Positions 43,160 through 51,093 of a stretch of DNA of 64,000 nt are shown piece by piece (the first letter of the stretch is position 1; each line of letters begins with the position of its first letter). Under the pieces are notes generated by a model that ran no database searches, was not told the DNA's origin, and worked only from the letters and a program-made list of their open reading frames with translations. The position numbers and the translations under genes are program-made. Source of the DNA: an uncultured Verrucomicrobiota bacterium (GTDB lineage: Bacteria > Verrucomicrobiota > Kiritimatiellia > Kiritimatiellales > Tichowtungiaceae); the NCBI GenBank assembly GCA_903831085.1, contig CAIKWE010000044.1:1-64000 (forward strand). The letters run 5' to 3'.

Positions 43160-44686
43160 CTACACTAAACGGTCCAGCGTGCGGTACTGAATTGCTTCGG
43201 CAATGTGTTCCGTGCCGATCTTCTCTTCGTTCGCAAGATCGGCGATGGTCCGCGCCACTTTCAGAATCCGGTCGTAGGCGCGGGCGCTGAAATTCATTTC
43301 CGCCACGGCGGTTTTCAGCAGTTGCGCTGCCTCGTCGGACGGACGGCAGTATTTCCGTGAATGCTTCGGCTGCATACCGGCGTTGCAGTGGACGTGTCGG
43401 TCTTTGGCGTAACGCTCCTGCTGAATTTTCCGCGCCGCGACAATCCGTGTACGGATCGATGCTGACGGCTCGCCTTTCTCTAGGTTGGAAAGCTGTTCAT
43501 ATTTAACCGCAGGCACTTCGATGTGAATGTCGATGCGGTCGAGCAGCGGGCCGGAGATTTTACTTTGATAGCGGCTGACTTGCAGTGGCGTCGAAGTGGA
43601 GCGCGGGTCGTCGGGACAATAACCGTCGGGCGTTGGATTCATCGCCGCCACCAGCATGAAGCGGCAGGGAAAAGTGACGCTTGCCGCGGCGCGGGCAATC
43701 GTCACCACGCCGTCTTCCAGCGGCTGGCGCAAAACCTCCAGCGCGTTGCGGTGAAACTCCGGCAGTTCGTCGAGAAAGAGCACGCCGTTATGCGCGAGGC
43801 TGACCGCGCCTGGCACCGGATGCGCACCGCCGCCGAGCAGTCCGGCATCGGAAACGGTGTGGTGCGGCGAGTGGAATGGCCGTGTGGCGATCAGCGATTC
43901 ATGCGCGTCGAGCTTGCCGGCAATGCTGTGAATCTTGGTGGTCTCCAGCGCCTCTTCGAGCGTCATCGGCGGCAGGATGGACGGAATTCGTTTCGCCAGC
44001 ATCGTCTTGCCGGTTCCCGGCGGGCCGATCATCAACAGGTTGTGTCCGCCAGCCACGGCGACTTCGATGGCGCGTTTGGCATATTCCTGTCCCTTCACAT
44101 CTTCGAAGTCGGCGAGATATTGATTGTGCAAACGAAAGGTCTCGGTCAGATCGACGGCGTGCGGCTTCAACGTCAGCTCCATGTTCAGGAAATCCGCCGC
44201 TTCACGCAGATTTTTTACGGCGAACACCTTGATGCCGTCCACGACGGCGGCTTCTTCAGCGTTTTCCGCCGGAACAAGGATCGCCTTACGTCCTGCGGCG
44301 CGAGCTGCCAGCGTGATCGGCAGAACGCCGCGCACACGGCGCACCGCGCCGGACAGCGCCAGCTCGCCGACCATGCAGGCGCGGTCGAGCAGGTCGGGCT
44401 TAATGTCGTTTTCCGCCGCCAGCATGCCGAGCGCGATCGGCAGGTCGAAGCTCGGGCCTTCCTTTTTAATATTGGCCGGTGCGAGATTGATGGTCACACG
44501 CCCTTGCGGCGGCGTGAAGCCGGAGTTGATCAAGGCGGTGGTGACGCGGTGTTCGCTTTCCTTTACCGCGATGTCGGGCAGGCCGACAATCAACGTCTTT
44601 GGTTCGCCGTGGCCGCTATTGACCTCGATTTCCACCGTATAGGCATCGACGCCAAAAACAGCGCCGGAAAAAACTTTGGCGAGCAT
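43160..44686 (-). CDS. comM: ComM/YifB magnesium-chelatase-like ATPase
   Basis: The 508-residue AAA+ protein has an N-terminal ChlI-like domain (SGAVFGVDAYTVEIEV), Walker A IGPPGTGKTM near 220, Walker B GVLFLDELPEFHR near 297 and the C-terminal Mg-chelatase domain with YDRILKVARTIADL near 479. ComM promotes branch migration during natural transformation in competent bacteria. Its start is 390 bases from the helicase gene across a hairpin-rich gap. Confidence 0.92.
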   Translation of the reverse strand: MLAKVFSGAVFGVDAYTVEIEVNSGHGEPKTLIVGLPDIAVKESEHRVTTALINSGFTPPQGRVTINLAPANIKKEGPSFDLPIALGMLAAENDIKPDLLDRACMVGELALSGAVRRVRGVLPITLAARAAGRKAILVPAENAEEAAVVDGIKVFAVKNLREAADFLNMELTLKPHAVDLTETFRLHNQYLADFEDVKGQEYAKRAIEVAVAGGHNLLMIGPPGTGKTMLAKRIPSILPPMTLEEALETTKIHSIAGKLDAHESLIATRPFHSPHHTVSDAGLLGGGAHPVPGAVSLAHNGVLFLDELPEFHRNALEVLRQPLEDGVVTIARAAASVTFPCRFMLVAAMNPTPDGYCPDDPRSTSTPLQVSRYQSKISGPLLDRIDIHIEVPAVKYEQLSNLEKGEPSASIRTRIVAARKIQQERYAKDRHVHCNAGMQPKHSRKYCRPSDEAAQLLKTAVAEMNFSARAYDRILKVARTIADLANEEKIGTEHIAEAIQYRTLDRLV

Positions 44687-44712
44687 AAGCAGAATCTCCG
44701 CAACGTGTTTTT

Positions 44713-44812
44713 ACAGAAGGTAACCAAGGACAACGAAGGTGTTGGTCAAACTTCAGGGAATTTTATTCCCCCCTCATCTGTCCGGCTTTGTTTCCCTTCG
44801 TTTCCTTCTGTT
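44713..44812. repeat. Inverted pair of ACAGAAGG-type repeats
   Basis: The left copy is 44713-44739 and the right copy 44786-44812 is its reverse complement with a few differences. Single copies lie just upstream of dnaE (8198-8216) and of the helicase (47016-47041). Confidence 0.7.
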
Positions 44813-44906
44813 GAAAATATTATTCAGACTCCCGTATCAACCAGTTTGCTGCGGCATATTGCTGTTTACCAGAAGTCTCGGCAAGACAGTTCAGACAGAA
44901 ACCTTA

Positions 44907-44923
44907 TTTCCAAGTATTGGAAA
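44907..44923. repeat. TTCCAA palindrome in the comM-helicase gap
   Basis: TTTCCAA-GTA-TTGGAAA, exact, three bases before a hairpin array. Confidence 0.9.
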
Positions 44924-44925
44924 AC

Positions 44926-45071
44926 GGTTGCGACGGAGCGCAACCCTCCCGGCTTGCCCGCCGCAGGAGGAAACGCGCCCGGCGGTCGCGTTCCACCTTG
45001 GTTTGGTAGGGACGGATCGCCGAGCCGTCCGTCCTTCAACTAAGCGGCGCGTTCGGCGAACGCGCCCTACC
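44926..45071. repeat. Array of three variable-stem hairpins
   Basis: The stems are GGTTGCG/CGCAACC (44926-44945), GGACGG/CCGTCC (45010-45030) and GGCGCGTTCG/CGAACGCGCC (45046-45066). GGTAGGG at 45005 and CCCTACC at 45065 are mirror flanks of the last two. Confidence 0.7.
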
Positions 45072-45075
45072 TTTT

Positions 45076-47001
45076 TTAGAAAAATCCGCCGTCCTGTTTC
45101 AGGAGGTGCGGCGGGATTTCGCGAATAAACTGCGAGGGTTCGTAGAAGATGACGCCGCCGTCGTGTTTGCGGCGGACTTGCGGCGCGCAAAGGAAGAGCT
45201 GGTCTTCGGCGCGGGTGATGGCGACGTAGAAGAGTCGGCGTTCTTCGGATTCGCCGCCGACCTGTTCCACCGATTTGGAACTAGGGAAAAGTCCTTCGTT
45301 CAGCCAGATGACGAAGACGGCTTTCCATTCGAGACCTTTGGCCTGGTGCACAGTGCTGAGGCGCACGCCGTCCAGCGCGGCGGGCGCGGTTTCGGCTTCG
45401 GCGTCGAGATTGGTCAGCAGCGCCATTTCGCTGAGGAATGCGGAGCAGGATTCGAAGCGGGCGGTGAAATCGATCAGGCTGTCGAGGTCTTCCTGGCGGT
45501 GCTTGGCATTGTCGAAGGTTTCGATGAGATATTCGCCGTAAAACGCTTTGTTGAAGCGGTAGATGATTTCGCCGGGATCTTCGCTGAGCGATTCGGCATC
45601 GTAGGCGAGGAAGACCGGCTGAATTTCTTTCCAGATGGAAACCGCGGAGGCGGGCAGGGCGGCGAGCAGTTGCTGGTGCGCTTCCGGTTTGCGAGCTTCG
45701 AACCGTTTACCGAGCTTCTGCCAGATTTTATCGGCGGTTTTCGGTCCAAGCTTTGGAAACATTTCGAGCAGACGCTTGAAGGCCAGTTCGTCCGCCGGAT
45801 TTTCCAGCAGGCGCAGAACGGTGCAGGCGTCTTTGACGTGCGCCTGTTCGAAGAAGCGGATGCCGGAAGTCACCTGATACGGAAATCGCGCGTGGGTCAG
45901 CGCCAGTTGCAGTTCCATGGCGTGGAAGTGCGAGCGGTAGAGTACGGCGATGTCGGAGAGTTTGGTGCCTTTGCGCTTCAGCTCTTCAATTTTGGCGATG
46001 ACATAGCGCGCCTGTTCGTCGCCGTCACGAAGCAGGGCGAGTTTCGGTTCGGCAATGCTTTCACGGACGGCACGCAGTTCTTTCTGGAATTGGAGCGGAT
46101 TGCCTTTGATACAGGCGTTGGCGACGTCGAGAATTTCCGGCGTACTGCGGTAGTTGACTTCGAGCTTGTAGGTGCGCGTGTCGGGATAACGCTTCGGAAA
46201 CGAAAGAAAGTTATGATAGTCCGCGCCGCGCCACGAATAGATGCTTTGGAAGTCGTCGCCAACCACCATCAGGTTTTTATGTTTACCGGCGAGCAGATGA
46301 ACCCATTCGGCCTGAATGGTATTGGTGTCCTGATATTCGTCCACCAGCACATACTGGAACCGCTCCTGATACAGATTGCGGACGTATTCCGAAGTTTGGA
46401 AAAGTTTCAGCGCGTAAAGCAGCAGATCGTCGAAGTCCATCACGTTCAGCTCTTTTTTGCGCTTCTCATAATGATCGCGGAGCTTGAGCACGTTGCCGAT
46501 ATCGATCGGCGCGTCCTCGAACCAGGTATAGGCCAGATCGTCGAGCGGCTTCTGCGAGCCGGAGGCGAGGCCGTAGAGACTGAGCAGAACCTGCGGCTTC
46601 GGAAAATGTTTATCGTCCAGTTCGAGTTCATCAATGCAGGACTTCATCAGCTTCTTGGCGTCGTCGGAATCGAGAATCGTATAGTCGTTGCCGAAGCCGA
46701 TCTCGCGGGCATGCTGACGAAGCAGCCGGTTGGCGAGATGATGGAATGTTCCGCCGAGCATTCCGCTGACTCCGCCGCCGGTGAGATCGTGGGCGCGGTC
46801 GAGCATTTCGCGGGCGGCCTTGTTGGTGAAGGTGAGCAGCAGAATACGGTTCGGGTCGACACCTTGTTCGACCAGCCACGCGACGCGGTAAACCAGCGTG
46901 CGGGTTTTTCCGGTACCGGCGGCGGCGATCACCAGCGACGGCCCGTCCGGCGCGGTCACGGCGGCGTATTGTTCATCGTTCAGTTCTTCCCGGAAATTCA
47001 T
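45076..47001 (-). CDS. UvrD/PcrA-family DNA helicase
   Basis: The 641-residue SF1A helicase unwinds DNA with 3' to 5' polarity in repair or replication. Walker A AAAGTGKT is at residues 26-33, motif Ia TFTNKAAREM, motif II VDEYQDTN near 222 and motif III GDDFQSIYSWRGA, followed by motifs V-VI (TVHQAKGLEWKAVF, VAITRAEDQL). It is slightly shorter than typical UvrD because it lacks the long C-terminal tail. Its start faces the PEP-CTERM gene. Confidence 0.9.
   Translation of the reverse strand: MNFREELNDEQYAAVTAPDGPSLVIAAAGTGKTRTLVYRVAWLVEQGVDPNRILLLTFTNKAAREMLDRAHDLTGGGVSGMLGGTFHHLANRLLRQHAREIGFGNDYTILDSDDAKKLMKSCIDELELDDKHFPKPQVLLSLYGLASGSQKPLDDLAYTWFEDAPIDIGNVLKLRDHYEKRKKELNVMDFDDLLLYALKLFQTSEYVRNLYQERFQYVLVDEYQDTNTIQAEWVHLLAGKHKNLMVVGDDFQSIYSWRGADYHNFLSFPKRYPDTRTYKLEVNYRSTPEILDVANACIKGNPLQFQKELRAVRESIAEPKLALLRDGDEQARYVIAKIEELKRKGTKLSDIAVLYRSHFHAMELQLALTHARFPYQVTSGIRFFEQAHVKDACTVLRLLENPADELAFKRLLEMFPKLGPKTADKIWQKLGKRFEARKPEAHQQLLAALPASAVSIWKEIQPVFLAYDAESLSEDPGEIIYRFNKAFYGEYLIETFDNAKHRQEDLDSLIDFTARFESCSAFLSEMALLTNLDAEAETAPAALDGVRLSTVHQAKGLEWKAVFVIWLNEGLFPSSKSVEQVGGESEERRLFYVAITRAEDQLFLCAPQVRRKHDGGVIFYEPSQFIREIPPHLLKQDGGFF
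45743..45759. repeat. TTCCAA palindrome near-copy in the helicase gene
   Basis: GGTCCAA-GCT-TTGGAAA. It is read on the minus strand as FPKLGP. Confidence 0.55.
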
Positions 47002-47176
47002 AGGGCAGAAGTTCTACAGAAGGACACGAAGGAAGCAAAGGGGAAACCATATTCAATAACCAATGCTCAATGTTCAGCGGACAAAAAGATTGGATTTCCG
47101 GTGGTGGTGGGTAAATTGCGGGCAACCCGCACGGGGTTTGGCAAACTGCTGCGGAAGTAAGAGAAAGGAGAAAGCG

Positions 47177-48004
47177 ATGAGGACAAGATGGATGATGATG
47201 GCAGGATTAGTTGCTCTGTGCGGAATGGCTCAGGCGGCGCTTGTAACGATTGGAAACGCGGGCAATGCAGCGGACGGTACGACCGGCTACGGCGCGGTGG
47301 GCTACACCTACCAAATCTCGGCAACCGAAGTAACGATTGCGGAATTCACAGCTTCCGGTGCGGGCAACGGCAATGAAAACTACTGGAACGATGGCACCCG
47401 TACCGTGGGCCCCAACGCCCCGGCGAGTTATGTCTCGCTCTACGAAGCGATGAAATACTGCAACTGGCTCACTAGCGGCAACATCAACAATGGAGCCTAT
47501 CAGTTCGGCGGCGGGGTCTATCAGTCCACCGACCGCGCCACGGCGGTCACCACCTATGGCACGGTCTATGCCCTGCCGACAGAAGACGAATGGTACAAAG
47601 CGGCCTACTTCAAGCCCGACGCCTCCGGCTATTCACTCTACGCCAACGGGACGGACATTGCGCCATCCGGAACGGAGGCAAATTACAGTGCAAATGGAAA
47701 TTATACCGCATGGACTGTCGGGGCGGGATTACAGGAACAGAACGGCACGGTTGACATGATGGGCAACGTCTGGGAATGGATGGAAGATTCGGGCGGCGTG
47801 ATCCGCAGCGGCAGTTACTTCGACAGCGAGCCCTTCCTGCGTTCGCCGCATCGCTACGGCAGCTACAATCCGGCGGATGAGAACCTCAGTATCGGGTTCC
47901 GCGTCGTTGCAATCCCTGAACCGGCGACGGCGCTTTCTCTCGTGCTGGGCGGGCTTCTCATCGTCGGCTACCGCCGCATGCGGAAATCGTACGGGCACTT
48001 TTAA
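47177..48004 (+). CDS. PEP-CTERM protein with formylglycine-enzyme-like domain (copy 1)
   Basis: This 275-residue exported protein starts with signal peptide MRTRWMMMAGLVALCGM, preceded by AAAGGAG. The mature part is FGE-sulfatase-like: VSLYEAMKYCNWLTS, LPTEDEWYKAAYF, MMGNVWEWMED and GFRVV. The paired active-site cysteines of true formylglycine-generating enzymes are not seen, so it is probably non-catalytic. The C-terminus is IPEPATALSLVLGG, a helix, then arginines, a PEP-CTERM signal. It is the first of two tandem copies. Confidence 0.85.
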   Translation: MRTRWMMMAGLVALCGMAQAALVTIGNAGNAADGTTGYGAVGYTYQISATEVTIAEFTASGAGNGNENYWNDGTRTVGPNAPASYVSLYEAMKYCNWLTSGNINNGAYQFGGGVYQSTDRATAVTTYGTVYALPTEDEWYKAAYFKPDASGYSLYANGTDIAPSGTEANYSANGNYTAWTVGAGLQEQNGTVDMMGNVWEWMEDSGGVIRSGSYFDSEPFLRSPHRYGSYNPADENLSIGFRVVAIPEPATALSLVLGGLLIVGYRRMRKSYGHF

Positions 48005-48030
48005 TTTTCAGCTCGTTTCCCTTTAACGAT

Positions 48031-48059
48031 CCGCCCCGGATTCCCGGGGCGGTTTTTTT
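48031..48059 (+). terminator. Rho-independent terminator
   Basis: The nine-pair stem CCGCCCCGG with CCGGGGCGG has a four-base loop and seven T. Confidence 0.9.
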
Positions 48060-48185
48060 GTGGCCGCGACCGGTGGTCGCGGAAAAAGTGCGGCCACCGT
48101 CCGCACCCACAGAATCGGAGAAGTTTTCTGCGGCGGCTTAGAAATAATTGTGGCCGCGTGAGCCGATTGTATTTCGTCTGTGGGT

Positions 48186-48257
48186 GAGCCCGGTGGGCTC
48201 GCCTTTCCGGGGTCACGGTTCGACTGCGCTCACCGGAGCCCGACCCCGGCTACAGAA
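48186..48257. repeat. GAGCCC hairpin followed by a CTACAGAA-type hairpin
   Basis: GAGCCC-GGT-GGGCTC is followed at once by a CCGGGGTC...GACCCCGG pair and CTACAGAA. The same two-part arrangement recurs at 49379-49426 with a different second stem. Confidence 0.75.
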
Positions 48258-48452
48258 CAGCCACATTTAAAAGCGGTGATACGGCGCGGCCTTTATCACC
48301 GCAGTCCAAATTCAATAAACGATGTTCCGCAGACAAATCCTTATTAAACATTAACACAGGAAAAGGTTGTGTTTTATGGTGAGGGGGTAAAAATACGGGC
48401 ACACCGTAGGTTTTTTGAGAACGGTTGCGGAAATAAGAGAAAAGGAACAACA

Positions 48453-49286
48453 ATGAAAATAAAATGGATGATGCTGGCATTGGTTGCGCTGTGCGGCATG
48501 GCGCAGGCGGCGCTAGTAACGATCGGCAACGCGGGCAACGCGGCGGATACCGACACTGGCTACGGTGCGGTGGGCTACACCTACCAAATCTCAGCGACCG
48601 AAGTGACGATTGCGGAGTTTACGGCTTCCGGCGCAGGCAACGGCAATGAAAACTGGTGGAACGACGGCACCCGTACCGTGGGCCCCAACGCTCCGGCCTC
48701 AAATGTCTCGCTCTACGAAGCGATGAAATATTGCAACTGGCTGACCAGTGGCAACATCAACAACGGAGCCTATAAGTTCAACGGCGGAGGAGGCTATATG
48801 TTCACCGACCGCGCCTCGGCGGTCACTACCTACGGAACGATCTACGCCTTGCCGACAGAAGACGAGTGGTACAAAGCGGCCTACTTTAAATCCGATGCCT
48901 CCGGATATTCAGTCTTTGCCAACGGGACGGGCGCTGCGCCATCCGGAACGGAGGCAAATTACGATGCAAATGGAAATTATACCGCATGGGTTGTCGGGTC
49001 GGGATTACAGGAACAGAACGGTACGTATGACATGATGGGCAACGTCTTTGAGTGGATGGAATTGTCGGGCGGCGTGGTCCGCGGCGGCGATTGCTTCAAC
49101 TACGAGTACTACCTGCGTTCGTGGGATCGCGTCGGCAGCTATACGGCGAATGAGAATGAAGGTATCGGATTCCGCGTTGTCGCAATCCCTGAACCGGCAA
49201 CTGCGCTTTTATTTGGCCTCGGCGGTCTAGGCGCTTGGCTGGTTCGCCGCAACAAGGTGAAATCAAAAGAAGAGATGGATGATTAG
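48453..49286 (+). CDS. PEP-CTERM protein with formylglycine-enzyme-like domain (copy 2)
   Basis: The 277-residue tandem paralogue of the preceding gene has signal peptide MKIKWMMLALVALCGM. Most of the mature region is the same, including LYEAMKYCNWLTS, LPTEDEWYKAAYF and MMGNVFEWME. The two copies differ mainly around the central loop and the C-terminal 60 residues. The tail IPEPATALLFGLGG...RRNKVKSKE matches the protein at 20360 far better than copy 1. The usual FGE catalytic cysteine pair is again not seen. Confidence 0.85.
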   Translation: MKIKWMMLALVALCGMAQAALVTIGNAGNAADTDTGYGAVGYTYQISATEVTIAEFTASGAGNGNENWWNDGTRTVGPNAPASNVSLYEAMKYCNWLTSGNINNGAYKFNGGGGYMFTDRASAVTTYGTIYALPTEDEWYKAAYFKSDASGYSVFANGTGAAPSGTEANYDANGNYTAWVVGSGLQEQNGTYDMMGNVFEWMELSGGVVRGGDCFNYEYYLRSWDRVGSYTANENEGIGFRVVAIPEPATALLFGLGGLGAWLVRRNKVKSKEEMDD

Positions 49287-49312
49287 CCCTTAACTCTTTT
49301 TCCCTTTAATGC

Positions 49313-49342
49313 TCCGCCCCGGATTTCCGGGGCGGATTTTTT
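49313..49342 (+). terminator. Rho-independent terminator
   Basis: The ten-pair stem TCCGCCCCGG with CCGGGGCGGA is followed by a T run. It closely matches the one at 48031. Confidence 0.9.
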
Positions 49343-49378
49343 GTGGGTACGAGAGTCGATTTCATTCTTTCTGTGGGT

Positions 49379-49426
49379 GAGCCCGGTGGGCTCGCCATAT
49401 TCCGAGGCCACCGGCCTCGGCTACAG
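49379..49426. repeat. GAGCCC hairpin followed by a CTACAG-type hairpin
   Basis: GAGCCC-GGT-GGGCTC is followed by CCGAGGCC-ACC-GGCCTCGG and CTACAG. The first hairpin is identical to the one at 48186; the second stem differs. Confidence 0.75.
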
Positions 49427-49629
49427 GAGACCGCGCCAGCGGACGCGGTAGAATCGGCCCTATGGTTAAAAGCTCTTGAGGATTTGTTTTTCCAGGTTTG
49501 CCAGTCAGTTGCCATTCCCTCCGGTCATTGCTCCGCAAATGCGGAGCCTGTCTCCCGCTGGTCGGCTCGTTCCTTGCCGCACAAGAGTGCGGCCTCTCTC
49601 GCTGCGCTCGGGTGGAAGCTTTCGCCGGA

Positions 49630-50925
49630 TTAAAAGTTTTTAAGGAACTCTTTTTCCAATTCTTGGAAACTGGCGTTTGTGATTTTTCCGAACATTGGAA
49701 AGTCATCTTTCATACCGAGCTCATTCGGGTCGGCCCCTTCGTTAAGGATGGCGTCGGCGATAGCGCGGGCGGAAACGTCGGCGGGATCGCGGAGCAGGGC
49801 GTAGCATCCCTGCTGTTCGGCGGCTTCGGCGACGAGGCCGTTTTTCGCCAGAATGGCAATGACGTCGTTGATGAGCCGGACAGGAATGCGGGCGGCGGTT
49901 CCGTAGGCGATGGTATCAAACGGGCCTTTGCCGGCTTCAAAAGCAGCGGTGATTTTTTTCATGAGGGCGAAGGCGAGGCAGAGGCGCGAGCGGGCGCTGG
50001 GGTTGACGGCGAGCCGTTCACGGGCGTAGGTTCCGGCGTTCTGGATGGAGAAGGCGACTTCCGCGCCGAGCAGCATGATCATCCAGCTGGTCTGCACCCA
50101 GAAGAGGAAGAGCGGAATGGCGGCGAGGGTTCCGTACACTTTGTTATAGCTGGTGACGCCGACGCCGAGTTTGATGATGAGGACCTGAAAGATGATGGAA
50201 CACAGCGCGCTGAACAGCGCGCCGGTGAAGGCGGCGCAGAATTTAACTTTGGTGTTGGGCAGGAAGATGTAGATGATGGTGAAGGCCAGCGCCATGACTA
50301 GAACCGGCGCGGCGCGCAGGCCCAGTTTCATTAGCGGGCCCATCCAGGTCAGTTTGGCGGCAAATCCCATGATGACCGGAATACCGGCATTGGCGACAAT
50401 CAGCAGGATCGGCGCGGCGACCAGTACGACGATGTAGTTGCGGATTTTGTCGATCAATGTCCGCGGGATTTTAACGCCCCAGACGATATTGAAGGTGTCT
50501 TCGACACTGCTGAGCATTTTTATGGCCGCCCAGAGGAACAGAGCGGTGCCGACGGAACCGAGTGTTCCGGCGCTGGCGGACTGGACAATCTGGAGAAGGT
50601 TGGTGACGGCCTGCTGAAACGCCTCAGGCATATCGACGGTTCGCTGAGCCAGCAGTTCGCTGGCCTTTTCAAAACCAAAGCCTTTGGCGATGGCGAAGAG
50701 GATGACCAGGAAAGGCACCATAGCCATGACCGTGGTGAAGGTCAGCGCCGAGGCATGGATCGGGCACATATCCTCTTTGAATCCTTTGACGACCAGCATG
50801 CAGACGCGCAGGAATTTCAGGCCGTGACGGCGGGCCTTTGACAGCGAGTCTGGTTCAAGCTCCCAGAGGTCGCGGTTGAGAAACAGTTTTGTTTTTCCGA
50901 TGAGTCCGGCTGGCTTGCTGTTCAT
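49630..50925 (-). CDS. YihY/BrkB-family membrane protein
   Basis: The 431-residue protein has an N-terminal charged region, then the YihY membrane core: HASALTFTTVMAMVPFLVIL near 58, six helices to about residue 300, and a TAIPLFLFWVQTSWMI-like region. The C-terminal 130 residues look like a winged-helix domain (FDTIAYGTAARIPVRLINDVIAILAKNG). Two TTCCAA palindromes lie in its last 25 codons (49653 and 49685). YihY proteins are unassigned permease-like proteins, sometimes labelled ribonuclease BN in error. Confidence 0.82.
   Translation of the reverse strand: MNSKPAGLIGKTKLFLNRDLWELEPDSLSKARRHGLKFLRVCMLVVKGFKEDMCPIHASALTFTTVMAMVPFLVILFAIAKGFGFEKASELLAQRTVDMPEAFQQAVTNLLQIVQSASAGTLGSVGTALFLWAAIKMLSSVEDTFNIVWGVKIPRTLIDKIRNYIVVLVAAPILLIVANAGIPVIMGFAAKLTWMGPLMKLGLRAAPVLVMALAFTIIYIFLPNTKVKFCAAFTGALFSALCSIIFQVLIIKLGVGVTSYNKVYGTLAAIPLFLFWVQTSWMIMLLGAEVAFSIQNAGTYARERLAVNPSARSRLCLAFALMKKITAAFEAGKGPFDTIAYGTAARIPVRLINDVIAILAKNGLVAEAAEQQGCYALLRDPADVSARAIADAILNEGADPNELGMKDDFPMFGKITNASFQELEKEFLKNF
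49653..49701. repeat. Two TTCCAA palindromes at the 3' end of the YihY gene
   Basis: Exact copy 49653-49669 (read FQELE) and near-copy 49685-49701 (read FPMFGK), both within the last 25 codons. Confidence 0.85.
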
Positions 50926-51093
50926 ATTTTTTTCTCCTGTGGGCGATTACATGGAATCGCCTTTACAAAAGCTAGGCTTCTTGTTCAGTGGGCTGAGCAT
51001 AGGACGGGCAGGTTTAAAATAAAACCTAAAAACAGGGTTTCCCCGTGCGGGCTTCTATGGCTTAATCCCCGCTCATTTCAGAAAGGAATTTTT
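50926..51093. other. Intergenic region
   Basis: This 168-base gap has the small hairpin GGCGATT-ACATGG-AATCGCC at 50942-50961 and a GAAAGGAA ribosome site before the next gene. No gene was seen. Confidence 0.5.

Larger units (their letters stand above)
44687..45075. other. Intergenic repeat and hairpin cluster
   Basis: This 389-base gap has no gene. From the left: the ACAGAAGG-AACGAAGG repeat (44713-44739) with an inverted partner (44786-44812), a perfect TTCCAA palindrome at 44907, and three GC-rich hairpins: GGTTGCG/CGCAACC, GGACGG/CCGTCC with flanking GGTAGGG, and GGCGCGTTCG/CGAACGCGCC followed by CCCTACC. Confidence 0.75.
48005..48452. other. Intergenic region with terminator and hairpins
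   Basis: This 448-base gap between the tandem copies has no gene. It holds a terminator, the hairpins GTGCGG/CCGCAC (48089-48107) and GAGCCC-GGT-GGGCTC (48186-48200), a CCGGGGTC/GACCCCGG pair followed by CTACAGAA (48207-48257), and the leader of the second copy. Confidence 0.75.
49287..49629. other. Intergenic region with terminator and repeat hairpins
   Basis: This 343-base gap has no gene. It contains the terminator at 49313, GAGCCC-GGT-GGGCTC (49379-49393), CCGAGGCC-ACC-GGCCTCGG-CTACAG (49402-49426), and further short hairpins with CTCCGC/GCGGAG and CCGCAC/GTGCGG stems before the YihY gene end. Confidence 0.7.

Noticed and set aside
47120-47145. Sigma-54 promoter upstream of the first PEP-CTERM gene
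   Set aside because: TTTGGCAAACTGCTGCGG resembles a -24/-12 site, but the GG to GC spacing is one base short and the paralogue leader has no such site.
45106-47160. 684-codon open frame on the plus strand opposite the helicase
   Set aside because: It is antisense to a full-length helicase with all motifs. Long antisense frames are common in GC-rich genes, and its translation has no domain.
47177-49286. Active formylglycine-generating enzymes
   Set aside because: The fold motifs are present but the paired active-site cysteines are not seen and the proteins carry PEP-CTERM tails, so catalysis is unlikely.
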